Shown here one piece after another: positions 14,089-22,430 of a stretch of DNA of 64,000 nt. This DNA is from Rhodoferax ferrireducens (GTDB lineage: Bacteria > Pseudomonadota > Gammaproteobacteria > Burkholderiales > Burkholderiaceae_C), in the NCBI RefSeq assembly GCF_003347515.1, contig NZ_QEII01000324.1:372001-436000 (forward strand), written 5' to 3'. The notes below the pieces were generated by a model. The model saw nothing but the letters and a program-made list of their open reading frames with translations, ran no database searches and was not told the DNA's origin. The position numbers were made by a program, and so were the translations under genes. Each line of letters opens with the position of its first letter. Position 1 is the first letter of the stretch.

Positions 14089-15912
14089 TTACTTTCCCCA
14101 CGAATCCTTCAACCCCACCGCCAAATTAAACACCGGCTTCGTGCCTGAGTGATCCACCCGATCCGCCACAAAATACCCGTGCCGCTCAAACTGGAACTTC
14201 TCATCCGCCTTCGCAGCTACCAGTGAAGGCTCCACAAACGCAGTCACCACTTTCAAACTGTTCGGGTTCAGTCCCTCAATGAAGTCCTTGCCGCCCGCGT
14301 CGGGCTGCGCCTCAATAAACAGGCGGTCGTACATGCGCACTTCCACCGGCAGGCCGTCGGCCACGGCGACCCAGGTGATCACGCCTTTGACCTTGACGGC
14401 ATCGCTGCCGGGCGTGCCGCTTTTGGTGTCGGGGATGAGGCTGGCGAGCACTTCGGTGATCTTTCCGTCGGCGTCTTTGGTGCAGCCGCTGCATTCGATG
14501 ACGTGGCCGTATTTCAGGCGCACCTTGTTGCCGGGAAACAGGCGGAAGAAGCCTTTGGGTGGCGTCTCTTCAAAGTCGGTGCGGTCAATCCACACCTCTT
14601 TGCCGATCTTGAATGCGCGCTTGCCCAGCTCGGGGTGGTGCGGGTGAATCGGCGCGCTGCAGTCGTCCAGCGTGCCGGCGCCCATCACTTCGTCCCAATT
14701 GGTCAGCACCAGTTTCACCGGGTCCAGCACGGCCATGGCACGGGTGGCGGTCGAGTCCAGCATTTCGCGCAGGCAGCCCTCTAGCGTGCTGTAGTCAATC
14801 CAGCTGTCGCTTTTGGTCACGCCAATGCGCTCGGCAAACAGTTGCAGCGCCTCGGGCGTGTAGCCGCGGCGGCGCAGGCCGACGATGGTGGGCATGCGCG
14901 GGTCGTCCCAGCCGCTCACTTTGTGGTCGTACACCAGTTGCGCGAGTTTGCGTTTGCTGGTCACGACATAGGTGAGGTTGAGGCGGGCAAATTCGTACTG
15001 GTGTGGCGGCGGGGCGCTGAGCAGGCCGCCTTCCGTCAATCGCTCCATCAACCAGTCGTAAAACGGGCGCTGGTCTTCAAATTCGAGCGTGCAGATGCTG
15101 TGGGTGATGTTCTCCAGCGCGTCCTCGATCGGGTGGGCAAAGGTGTACATCGGGTAGATGCACCATTTGTCGCCGGTGTTGTGGTGCGTGGCGCGGCGGA
15201 TGCGGTAGATGGCGGGGTCGCGCAGGTTGATGTTGGGCGAGGCCATGTCGATCTTGGCGCGCAGCACCATGGAGCCGTCTTCGTGCTGGTGGTCGCGCAT
15301 TTCACGAAAGCGCGCCAGGTTTTCGGCCGGGGTGCGGGCACGGAACGGGCTGTCCACGCCGGGTTTGCCGAAGTCGCCGCGGTTGATGCGGATTTGCTCC
15401 ACGGTTTGTTCGTCCACGTAGGCGTGGCCGGCCTCGATCAGGTATTCCGCCGCGCGGTACATGAAGTCGAAGTAGTCGCTGGCCTGGTACAGGTGCGCGT
15501 TGCCGTTGGCGGTCCAGTCAAAGCCCAGCCATTTCACGGCGTCGATGATGCTGTTGACGTATTCGACATCTTCCTTCTCGGGGTTGGTGTCGTCAAAACG
15601 GAGGTGGCACACGCCGCCGTAGTCGCGCGCCAGGCCAAAGTTCAGGCAGATGCTCTTGGCGTGGCCGATGTGCAGGTAGCCATTGGGCTCGGGCGGAAAA
15701 CGAGTACGGATTTTGGCCGGATCGGGCTGGCCGGCCGCGTGGTGGGCGGCGTCGCCGGGGCTGCCGCCCCAGTGGCGCGTGGCATAAGTGGCTTTGGCCA
15801 GGTCTTGCTCGATGATCTGGCGTAAAAAATTGCTGGGCTTGACGGCTTCAGGGGCCGCAGCTTTGGCTGGTTTGGCGTTATGGGGTGCTGGGGCGGGGGT
15901 GCGGTGGCTCAT
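14089..15912 (-). CDS. glnS: glutaminyl-tRNA synthetase
   Basis: A 607-residue class I synthetase that charges tRNA(Gln) in the cytoplasm. The HIGH signature is in FPPEPNGYLHIGHAKSICL near residue 80, and the KMSKS counterpart is VTSKRKLAQL near residue 317. The anticodon-binding beta-barrel domains fill the C terminus, ending VGLKDSWGK. The N-terminal ~25 residues are an Ala/Pro/Lys-rich extension common in Burkholderiales. The length is slightly above the E. coli enzyme (about 550). The AT-rich ATPase gene follows 27 bases downstream in the same direction. Confidence 0.97.
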   Translation of the reverse strand: MSHRTPAPAPHNAKPAKAAAPEAVKPSNFLRQIIEQDLAKATYATRHWGGSPGDAAHHAAGQPDPAKIRTRFPPEPNGYLHIGHAKSICLNFGLARDYGGVCHLRFDDTNPEKEDVEYVNSIIDAVKWLGFDWTANGNAHLYQASDYFDFMYRAAEYLIEAGHAYVDEQTVEQIRINRGDFGKPGVDSPFRARTPAENLARFREMRDHQHEDGSMVLRAKIDMASPNINLRDPAIYRIRRATHHNTGDKWCIYPMYTFAHPIEDALENITHSICTLEFEDQRPFYDWLMERLTEGGLLSAPPPHQYEFARLNLTYVVTSKRKLAQLVYDHKVSGWDDPRMPTIVGLRRRGYTPEALQLFAERIGVTKSDSWIDYSTLEGCLREMLDSTATRAMAVLDPVKLVLTNWDEVMGAGTLDDCSAPIHPHHPELGKRAFKIGKEVWIDRTDFEETPPKGFFRLFPGNKVRLKYGHVIECSGCTKDADGKITEVLASLIPDTKSGTPGSDAVKVKGVITWVAVADGLPVEVRMYDRLFIEAQPDAGGKDFIEGLNPNSLKVVTAFVEPSLVAAKADEKFQFERHGYFVADRVDHSGTKPVFNLAVGLKDSWGK

Positions 15913-15919
15913 GCGAATG

Positions 15920-15942
15920 ATTTTAGACGCCTGGCCCCGTGG
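15920..15942 (+). repeat. possible partial copy of the interspersed repeat
   Basis: ATTTTAGACGCCTGGCCCCGTGG resembles the left end of R2 (ATTTTAGGCCTCTAGCCCCCGTG), but the ATAAGCG and AGCTA parts are missing. It lies in the 43-base gap between glnS and glsA. It may be a truncated copy or chance. Confidence 0.35.
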
Positions 15943-15955
15943 AAACCCTTGCGGT

Positions 15956-16876
15956 TCAGTCGTGGTGCCAGCCGGTCAGCTGTACCAGCCGTTCCAGCGC
16001 AAAGGCGCCCAGCACCGAGTTGCCTTTGGCGTCCAGCTCGGGGGACCACACGCTGACCGTGCCCTTGCCCGGCACGATGGCCACAATGCCGCCGCCGACG
16101 CCGGTTTTGACCGGCAGGCCGATGCGGTAGGCAAAGTCGCCAGCCGCGTCGTAGGCGCCGCAGGTGAGCAGCAGTGCGTTGACGCGGCGGGCGGCCTCGG
16201 GTGTCAAAAACTGCTCGCCGGGCCGCTCAGTGGTGCCAATGTCGAGCCCGCTATTGGCCAGAAACATGGTGGCCTGGGCCAGCTGGGCGCAGTTCATCTC
16301 GATGGCGCACTGGCGGCAATAGTTGTCCAGCACCAGCTCGGGCGGGTTCACAAAGTTGCCGTAGCTCTTCATGAAGTAGGCCAGGGCCATGTTGCGGTGG
16401 GCGGTGTCGCGCTCGGATTTGGCGATGCGGGCGTTCCAGTCCAGGTCGGGGTCGTCGGTCAGGCGGCGCAGCGCGCCGAGCAGGGCGATGTCCAGGTGGG
16501 CATAGCGGCTGGTCAGGATGTCGGTGATGACCAGCGCCCCGGCGTTGATGAAGGGGTTGCGCGGGATGCCTTTTTCGGTTTCCAGCTGCACCATGGAGTT
16601 AAACGCCGCGCCCGAAGGCTCGCGCCCCACGCGCAGCCACAGGTCGTCGCCGACCAGTTTGAGCGCCAGCACAAAGGTGAACAGTTTGGTGATGCTTTGC
16701 AGCGAAAAAGGCGTGTGTGCGTCACCCACCGCGTGGGTGCTGCCGTCAATCAGGGCCACGGCGATGCCGAACTGGCGGGGCGGCACTTGGGCCAGGGCCG
16801 GGATGTAGCTGGCGACGTGGCCGCGGCCAAACAGGGCTTGGGCTTCGATGTGAATTTGCTGGAGGATGGCTTGCAT
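15956..16876 (-). CDS. glsA: glutaminase
   Basis: A 306-residue serine-dependent glutaminase hydrolysing L-glutamine to glutamate and ammonia. The beta-lactamase-like S-x-x-K catalytic motif is SLQSITKLF near residue 63, followed by EPSGAAFNS, RNPFINAGALV, the NCAQLA region and the final KTGVGGGIVAIVPGKG segment. The length is that of E. coli YbaS/YneH. The start is ATG 16876; the frame is open to 16915 without a better start. It lies 43 bases upstream of glnS in the same direction, so the two glutamine-related genes could be co-transcribed. Confidence 0.95.
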   Translation of the reverse strand: MQAILQQIHIEAQALFGRGHVASYIPALAQVPPRQFGIAVALIDGSTHAVGDAHTPFSLQSITKLFTFVLALKLVGDDLWLRVGREPSGAAFNSMVQLETEKGIPRNPFINAGALVITDILTSRYAHLDIALLGALRRLTDDPDLDWNARIAKSERDTAHRNMALAYFMKSYGNFVNPPELVLDNYCRQCAIEMNCAQLAQATMFLANSGLDIGTTERPGEQFLTPEAARRVNALLLTCGAYDAAGDFAYRIGLPVKTGVGGGIVAIVPGKGTVSVWSPELDAKGNSVLGAFALERLVQLTGWHHD

Positions 16877-16948
16877 GGCGTGGATTCTAGGGGGGCGATG
16901 CCCATGCAGTACCATGCTCAGCCATCACGGCAGCAGTACGCACGCACT

Positions 16949-18070
16949 ATGAATACCATCGATTCGAACGGCCAGACCTTTATGACGGTGGAGGTGGGCC
17001 CGCATGATTTGCGGGCCTGCGTGGAGGCCGGCATTATTTCCACCGCGCAGTCGCAGCAACTGTGGTCGCGCTGGAGCGCCCCCGGCGCGGTGGCGGCAGG
17101 CACGGCCAGCGGGGCGAGGGCGCAGGGCTTGCGCGGTCCGCGCTTCAGCTTCACCAATACTCTGTATTACTTCGGCGGCATGGTGGCGATTGGCGCCATG
17201 ACGCTGTTCATGACGCTGGGCTGGCAGGCCTTTGGCCCCTGGGGCTTGTTGGCGATCAGTGCCGGCTATCTGGTGGCTTGCCTGAAGGTGGCGGACCATC
17301 TGAAAAACCGGCAGTTGCACATTCCCGCTGGCATTCTGGCGACACTGGCGGTGTGCCTGGTGCCGCTGATTGTGTGGTGCACGCAGCAGGGGCTGGGGCT
17401 GTGGCCGCCGGGCGGATCGAACAGCTATGCGGCCTACCACACGCAGATCAACTGGCGCTGGATCACGCTCGAATTTGCCACGTTGGCCGCCGGGGTGGTG
17501 ATGCTGTGGCGCTACCGGCTGCCGTTCATGGTGATGCCGATTGCGGTGACGCTGTGGTACTTGAGCATGGACCTGGCCCACGCCATCTTGCAGCAGGGTG
17601 AGCATTGGGACTGGAAGTTCATGCGCGATGTGTCGCTGGTGTTTGGCATCGCCACCTGTTTTATCGCGCTGTGGGTGGATGTGCGCAGCCGCCGCGCCAC
17701 GCAGGCCGAGTGGCGGCAGGACTATGCGTTTTGGCTGTATTTGTACGGCACCATCATGTTCTGGGGTGGCTTGAGCCTGCGCGACTCGGACTCGGAGCTG
17801 GGTAAGTTCATGTATTGCCTGATCAATCTGGTGCTGGTGTTTGGCGGCGCGGCCATTGGGCGGCGGGTGTTCACGGTGTTTGGTGGCCTGGGTGTGGCGA
17901 TTTACCTGGGTTATCTGTCGCACAAGGTGTTTGGCGACAGTCTGATGTTCCCGTTTGCGCTGACGCTGTTGGGCTTGGGGGTGGTGGCTTTGGGCATCTG
18001 GTGGCAGCGCCATGAAGACCGCATCAACGCGCGTTTGAGCGCCTGGCTACCGGCCGGACTGCGTGGATAA
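16949..18070 (+). CDS. polytopic membrane protein (DUF2157-like)
   Basis: A 373-residue protein with about nine to ten hydrophobic segments from residue 75 on. The N-terminal soluble stretch DLRACVEAGIISTAQSQQLW resembles the DUF2157 start (a G-I-I-x-x-x-Q-A helix preceding membrane helices), but I cannot confirm the family. The middle contains a YAAYHTQINWRWI loop between helices. The function is unknown. The start is ATG 16949; a second in-frame ATG at 16982 is also possible. It is divergent from glsA with a 72-base gap. No operon partner is evident; the next gene is 136 bases away. Confidence 0.65.
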   Translation: MNTIDSNGQTFMTVEVGPHDLRACVEAGIISTAQSQQLWSRWSAPGAVAAGTASGARAQGLRGPRFSFTNTLYYFGGMVAIGAMTLFMTLGWQAFGPWGLLAISAGYLVACLKVADHLKNRQLHIPAGILATLAVCLVPLIVWCTQQGLGLWPPGGSNSYAAYHTQINWRWITLEFATLAAGVVMLWRYRLPFMVMPIAVTLWYLSMDLAHAILQQGEHWDWKFMRDVSLVFGIATCFIALWVDVRSRRATQAEWRQDYAFWLYLYGTIMFWGGLSLRDSDSELGKFMYCLINLVLVFGGAAIGRRVFTVFGGLGVAIYLGYLSHKVFGDSLMFPFALTLLGLGVVALGIWWQRHEDRINARLSAWLPAGLRG

Positions 18071-18206
18071 AGCGTAAAAAAGGGGGGCGAGGCCCGTTAC
18101 GTTTCGAGACGTTTCTCTCACAAAAGCTGCCAACCGCGGGCGGGTTTGCCGCGTTAAAGTTTTGGGGCACATGTTTGTCCTCTGTGCTTTTTCAGGAGAA
18201 CTCTTT

Positions 18207-18593
18207 ATGAAGATCAACCGTTCAATATCGTCCCTAGTCGCCGCCGCCGGTGTGGCCATCGCGGCTTTGGGCATGACGGGGACGGCTCAGGCCGACAATG
18301 TGTACTGGTCCGTGGGCGTGTCTTCGCCTGGCGTGAATGTGGGCGTGGCCAATGGGCCGCCCATGTACCAACCTGTTTATCAGCAGCCGGTGTACGTGGA
18401 ACCGCGCCCGATGTATCGGCGGGCGCCGCCTCAAGTGGTTTATGTGCAGCCGGCACCTGTCTATGTGGCTCAGCCCCAGTATGTTCAGTCGGGCTGGGGT
18501 TACCCCGACCGAGGCTGGCGCCATGGCCATGGTCGTCGCCAAGATTTCGACCGTTATGACGGCGGGCGCTCAGGGCACGGGCGCCGGGACTGA
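18207..18593 (+). CDS. secreted Tyr/Pro/Val-rich small protein
   Basis: A 128-residue protein with a clear Sec signal peptide ending TAQA before DNVYWS at about residue 29. The mature chain is rich in P-x-Y-x-x-P units (MYQPVYQQPVYVEPRPMY, PVYVAQPQYVQ) and ends in a Gly/Arg/His/Asp-rich tail. Such low-complexity proteins are common in Burkholderiales genomes and lack assigned function; an envelope-associated role is probable. ATG 18207 has CAGGAG 8 bases upstream. It is convergent with the ABC receptor gene, whose stop is 8 bases away. Confidence 0.72.
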   Translation: MKINRSISSLVAAAGVAIAALGMTGTAQADNVYWSVGVSSPGVNVGVANGPPMYQPVYQQPVYVEPRPMYRRAPPQVVYVQPAPVYVAQPQYVQSGWGYPDRGWRHGHGRRQDFDRYDGGRSGHGRRD

Positions 18594-18601
18594 AATAAAT
18601 A

Positions 18602-19762
18602 TCACCAGACGTCTGAGCGGACCTGCGACTCCCACAAGGCGCCGAGTGTGCTGTAAACACCAATAACGCCGTAGCGCAGTTCGCCTTTCTCGTCCCACTT
18701 CATGGAGCCGGTGACGGGGGCATAACCATCGATTTTGCGCAGGGCTTGCACAATTTTTTCCGGGTTGGCTGATTCGCTGCGGCGAATGGCTGCGGCCAGA
18801 ACATGCATGGCGTCATAGGTGTAGTGACCTCCGTAAGCGGGTTCAATCTTGAACGTGGCGCGGTATTTTTCCAGGAACGCCGCACCGGCCGTGAACTCAC
18901 GGGCCTCCAGAATGGGCGAGGTGGCATACAAACCTTTGAGCACACCCGAACCCTTGAGCATGAGCGTGGTCTTGATTGTGTCGCCGCCCAGCAAATAGAT
19001 TTGCGTGTAGGCGATTTTCTTCAAGGCCTCCATCAGGGCGATGATCTGGAAGTCGTTCAGTGTGCTGACAACCACTTCGGCGTGGGCGGCCTTGAGCTTG
19101 TCGGCGAGCTCGTCAAACTGGGTTGTTTTGTCGTCAAACGATTGCTGCAAGACGATTTCTTTCTTGGCAAGCTTGAGCTGGGCCGACGCGCCCGCCGCGA
19201 GGTCTTTGCCGTAAGGCGTGCCATCGTCCACCACGGCGTACTTGGCGGCCGCGAACTTGGAAGCCGAAAAACTGCCAATGGCCTTGGCCTGCAAAGTGTC
19301 GTTGGCGACCAGGCGGAACGTGGTGTCGAAGCCCAGCGCCGTGTACTTGGGGTTGGTTGAGATGGCCAGCTGGGCGATGTGTTTCTCGGCGTAAATCGGT
19401 GCCGCGGCAATGCTCACGCCGGAGTTGAGGTGTCCAATCACGGCCACCACACCGGCGTCAACCAGTTGTTTGGCGACTTCCTTGCCGGTGTCCGCGTTGG
19501 AGCGGTCATCCACTGCAACGATCTCAATGGTGACCGGTTTGCCCTTGATCTTGAAACCCTCTTTGTTGAGCTCGTCCACTGCGAGCTTGACGCCGTTGAG
19601 CAAGTCCTGTCCCTGGGGCGCGAGGTTGCCGGTCAGGGGTTGGGCCACGCCGATCTTGATGGTGGAGGGCGGGTTGTCGCAGCCTTGCAGCAAGGCGGTT
19701 GAGCAGAGCAGGCCAAGTGCCATCAGGCCAATCGCGCCACGGCGCGGTTGAGTTATTTGCAT
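18602..19762 (-). CDS. branched-chain amino-acid-type ABC transporter substrate-binding lipoprotein (LivK-like)
   Basis: A 386-residue periplasmic-binding protein of fold type I. The signal ends with lipobox LLQGC near residue 28. Typical Leu/Ile/Val-binding segments follow: IKIGVAQPLTGNLAPQGQD, the GVVAVIGHLNSGVS strand, QLAISTNPKYTALGF and GGHYTYDAMHVLAAAI. It would deliver an amino acid or short organic acid to an ABC permease, but no livHMGF genes are nearby, so it is an orphan receptor here. The start is ATG 19762, giving a proper lipoprotein signal. Confidence 0.88.
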   Translation of the reverse strand: MQITQPRRGAIGLMALGLLCSTALLQGCDNPPSTIKIGVAQPLTGNLAPQGQDLLNGVKLAVDELNKEGFKIKGKPVTIEIVAVDDRSNADTGKEVAKQLVDAGVVAVIGHLNSGVSIAAAPIYAEKHIAQLAISTNPKYTALGFDTTFRLVANDTLQAKAIGSFSASKFAAAKYAVVDDGTPYGKDLAAGASAQLKLAKKEIVLQQSFDDKTTQFDELADKLKAAHAEVVVSTLNDFQIIALMEALKKIAYTQIYLLGGDTIKTTLMLKGSGVLKGLYATSPILEAREFTAGAAFLEKYRATFKIEPAYGGHYTYDAMHVLAAAIRRSESANPEKIVQALRKIDGYAPVTGSMKWDEKGELRYGVIGVYSTLGALWESQVRSDVW

Positions 19763-19847
19763 GGGGTGATTCCGGTAGTGACGAAGATAGCGCACTGTAG
19801 GGTCATAGCCCGCAACGGGCCAGCCGGATTAACCCTTGATGTGCGTA

Positions 19848-20507
19848 TTAGGTGGCAATGCCGTTGCGTGCCAGCAAATCGCTCACCAGTTCCAGGCGCA
19901 CCAGCGGGTTGTCCAGTTCCATCAAGAGTTGTTTGTGCTCCAGCGGCATGGGCAGCAGTTCACACCAGCGGTTGGCGACCCAGCCGCAGTCGTCGAGCCG
20001 ATAGGGTGGCTGCAGGGGCATTTGCTGCGGCGCCACGGCACGCGCGTGCAGCGTGGTGATCAGATTGCTCAGCGCGATGGCGACGCCCTGCAGGTCTTCA
20101 GGGATCTTGACCGGCAGATCGTCCGCCAGCGTGGCTACGTTGGCGATCCACAGGCCGTGTTTGAGTCTTTCATGGCTGGACATCCGGAAGCGCTGCGTCC
20201 CGGTGCAACGGATCACGATCAGACCCGCATGGGCCGCTGAAAATTCAGCGATGGTCGCCAGTGTGCCCACCGCATGAAAAGCCTCATGCGCGAAGCCGTC
20301 GCCGCCGGGCGCGCCATCGTCGGGCCGGCGTACCTCGGTGCCCTTGCTCAAGGTGACCACGCCAAAAGGCGCGCCGGTTTTGCGGCACTTTCCGATCATG
20401 TCCAGGTAGCGCACTTCAAAAATCCGCAGGGGCAGTGAACCACCCGGAAAGAGCACCGTCTCCAGTGGAAACAAGGGAAGTGAGAACAGGGCCAGGGATT
20501 CAGACAT
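19848..20507 (-). CDS. LON peptidase substrate-binding-domain protein
   Basis: A 219-residue protein that contains only the N-terminal Lon substrate-recognition (PUA-like) domain: LPLFPLETVLFPGGSLPLRI, then FEVRYLDMIG, and an IVIRCTGTQRFRM strand. There is no AAA+ or Ser-Lys protease part, so it is not a protease by itself. Such stand-alone proteins are common in Proteobacteria and of unclear function. The start is ATG 20507; upstream in-frame codons lack a better ribosome site. It is divergent from ftrA with a 176-base regulatory gap. Confidence 0.85.
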   Translation of the reverse strand: MSESLALFSLPLFPLETVLFPGGSLPLRIFEVRYLDMIGKCRKTGAPFGVVTLSKGTEVRRPDDGAPGGDGFAHEAFHAVGTLATIAEFSAAHAGLIVIRCTGTQRFRMSSHERLKHGLWIANVATLADDLPVKIPEDLQGVAIALSNLITTLHARAVAPQQMPLQPPYRLDDCGWVANRWCELLPMPLEHKQLLMELDNPLVRLELVSDLLARNGIAT

Positions 20508-20628
20508 GGGAATTGCCACGATTTGCAGTGCCACCATCATCCCACGAACTTCTTTGCCGTGTTCGGGCTGGCGATCTAGCGCACGGGTCTGATCTACCTC
20601 AATGTTTTCGGCTATTTTTTCGAGATGG

Positions 20629-20672
20629 TAATGAGAGCTGTTATTATTTACGAACAGAAGCTATTCTCATTA
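20629..20672. promoter_or_regulatory. Fur-box-like sequences upstream of ftrABCD
   Basis: TAATGAGA (20629-20636) and its exact inverse TCTCATTA (20665-20672) flank an AT-rich centre. Each side resembles a Fur half-box (GATAATGAGAAT type), with TAATGAGAGCTGTTATTA on the left. The site ends 11 bases before the ftrA start, a position suited to iron-dependent repression. Confidence 0.6.
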
Positions 20673-20683
20673 AGGAAATCAAT

Positions 20684-21241
20684 ATGGTCCCAGTCAAACT
20701 CGTCAGCCCCCTCAAACAAGTTGCTGCTTTCGGCCTGCTCGCCTGCGCCCTGAGCGTCGGCGCGGTGGAATACCCGATAGGCAAGCCGCAGCAACACTTT
20801 GGCATGGAGATTGCCGCGGTGTATCTGCAGCCCGTCGCCATGGAGCCCGAAGGCATGATGCGCAAGGCTGACGAGTCCGACATCCATATTGAAGCCGACA
20901 TCAAGGCGCTCAAAGGCAATCCCAATGGTTTCGAGGAGGGTGCGTGGATTCCTTACCTGGTGGTGAAGTTCGAGATCACCAAGACCGGCACCAGCCAAAA
21001 AGTGGCGGGTGAATTCATGCCCATGGTGGCCAACGATGGCCCGCACTATGGCGACAACGTCAAGCTGTTTGGGCCCGGCAAGTACCACGTCAAATACACC
21101 ATTTCGCCGCCCACAGACAACCAACATGCCCATTTTGGGCGCCACGTTGACAAGCTCACAGGAGTGAAGCCGTGGTTCAAGTCCTTTGATGTCGAGAATG
21201 ACTTCAGCTACGCCGGCATTGGCAAAAAGGGCGGCTACTGA
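20684..21241 (+). CDS. ftrA: periplasmic iron-binding protein, P19/Tp34 family
   Basis: A 185-residue secreted protein with signal peptide ending near SVGA at residue 27. The mature start VEYPIGKPQQHFGMEIAAVY, the conserved MEPEGMMRKADESDIHIEAD stretch with the metal-binding Met/Glu/His residues, and GPGKYHVKYTISPPTDNQHA identify the P19 (Tp34, FtrA) family, which binds iron and copper in the periplasm. It is the first gene of a four-gene unit matching ftrABCD of Bordetella and Brucella. The next gene begins 19 bases later. TAAGGA lies 6 bases before the ATG, and Fur-like boxes lie immediately upstream. Confidence 0.9.
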   Translation: MVPVKLVSPLKQVAAFGLLACALSVGAVEYPIGKPQQHFGMEIAAVYLQPVAMEPEGMMRKADESDIHIEADIKALKGNPNGFEEGAWIPYLVVKFEITKTGTSQKVAGEFMPMVANDGPHYGDNVKLFGPGKYHVKYTISPPTDNQHAHFGRHVDKLTGVKPWFKSFDVENDFSYAGIGKKGGY

Positions 21242-21260
21242 GCCTGTTGAGGAAACCGCC

Positions 21261-21608
21261 ATGGCACTGAAGTTTCATACCGCCGGCGCTGTCGTGCTGG
21301 CCTCTTTTGTATTGCTGGCGCAGGCGCCTGTGTGGGCCCAGGACATGCCGTCGGTCAACTTGCTGATTCGGGCCGGCCGCTTTGTGCCGGCCACGCTGGA
21401 GGTGCCGGTCAACACCAAGTTCCGCTTGCTGATCAAGAACGAAGGACCGGGGGCGGAGGAGTTCGAGAGCGTGGAGTTGCGCAAGGAGAAGGTGCTGGCA
21501 CCGGGTGCGTCGAGCTTTCTGATTTTTCAGCCGCTCAAACCCGGCACCTACAAGTTCTTTGGCGACTTTCATCCGGATACGGCACAAGGCCAAATGGTGG
21601 CCAAATAA
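21261..21608 (+). CDS. ftrB: cupredoxin-domain protein of ferrous-iron uptake
   Basis: A 115-residue protein with a signal peptide ending VWAQ near residue 27. The rest is a cupredoxin-like domain: LIRAGRFVPATLEVPVNTKF, then EGPGAEEFESVEL and GTYKFFGDFHP, with possible ligands Glu, His and Met near the ends. In the FtrABCD model this protein oxidises Fe(II) for transport by FtrC. GAGGAAA is correctly placed before ATG 21261. It sits between ftrA (19 bases) and ftrC (12 bases). Confidence 0.88.
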   Translation: MALKFHTAGAVVLASFVLLAQAPVWAQDMPSVNLLIRAGRFVPATLEVPVNTKFRLLIKNEGPGAEEFESVELRKEKVLAPGASSFLIFQPLKPGTYKFFGDFHPDTAQGQMVAK

Positions 21609-21620
21609 AGGAAGACTGCA

Positions 21621-22430
21621 ATGGGGAGCACGCTGTTTATCGTCTGGCGCGAAAGCGTGGAGGCCATGCTGGTGGTCGGCATTCTGCATTCGTGGCTGAA
21701 GTTCAACGAGGCTGGCCGTGCCGGCATGCGAGCGCTCTGGCTTGGTGTCGGTTGTGGCGTGGCGCTCGCCGGTGTTCTGGGCTGGGCGATGGTGGCCGCG
21801 CAAGATGAACTCTCGGGCGCGGCGCTGGAGTGGTTTCAGATCGGCATGCTGCTGGTAGCGGCGGGCCTGATCGTGCAGATGGTGCTGTGGATGCGAAGGC
21901 ATGGCGCCGGCATGCGGAAAAACCTGCACCAGAATCTGGCGGTCGCCATGCAGCGCTCTGGCCTGCTCGGCATTTCCATCGTGGCCGCGCTGGCGATTGC
22001 GCGCGAAGGCGCGGAAACGGCGGTGTTCCTGTACGGCGTGAGCCTGGAGCCGGGCGGCTCGGCCAGCCTTGTGACGGGCGCTGGGCTTGGTTTTGCGCTG
22101 GCCGGTTTGACCGCCTGGGCGCTGGGGCGCGGACTGCGCTTTCTGGACTACCGGCGCTTCTTTGTGCTCAGTGGCTGGATGCTGCTGGTGTTTGCCGTGG
22201 CGCTGCTGGTAAGCGCGGTCGATCGCTTGATCGGCGCCGGGCTGCTGCCGGCCTTGGTCGATCCGCTGTGGGACAGTTCATGGTTGCTGGATGACGGCAG
22301 TCGTGTCGGGTCCTTGCTGGCCGCGCTGGCGGGGTACCGCGCGCACCCCTCGATGATGCTGGTCATCGTCTATGCGGCGTATTGGCTGGCCATGTGGCGC
22401 GCCATGCGGCCCGTGAGGCGCGATGCGTAG
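21621..22430 (+). CDS. ftrC: FTR1-family iron permease
   Basis: A 269-residue inner-membrane protein with about seven hydrophobic segments. The two REXXE iron-coordinating motifs that define FTR1 permeases are present: WRESVEAMLV at about residues 9-18 and REGAETAVF at about residue 133. It moves ferric iron, produced by a partner oxidase, into the cytoplasm. It overlaps ftrD by 8 bases, indicating translational coupling. E. coli EfeU is the closest well-known relative. Confidence 0.93.
   Translation: MGSTLFIVWRESVEAMLVVGILHSWLKFNEAGRAGMRALWLGVGCGVALAGVLGWAMVAAQDELSGAALEWFQIGMLLVAAGLIVQMVLWMRRHGAGMRKNLHQNLAVAMQRSGLLGISIVAALAIAREGAETAVFLYGVSLEPGGSASLVTGAGLGFALAGLTAWALGRGLRFLDYRRFFVLSGWMLLVFAVALLVSAVDRLIGAGLLPALVDPLWDSSWLLDDGSRVGSLLAALAGYRAHPSMMLVIVYAAYWLAMWRAMRPVRRDA

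Noticed and set aside
14842..15825. Long open frame on the plus strand opposite glnS (and similar ones opposite mutS, nasA and the GGDEF-EAL gene)
   Set aside because: These are antisense frames kept open by high G+C codon bias; the predicted peptides are low-complexity, rich in Gly, His and Arg, and have no domain or ribosome site.
20576..20626. CTAGCGCACGG ... GGCTATTTTTTCGAG upstream of ftrA as a repeat copy
   Set aside because: The spacing between the two parts is 30 bases instead of about 22 and the ATAAGCG element is missing.
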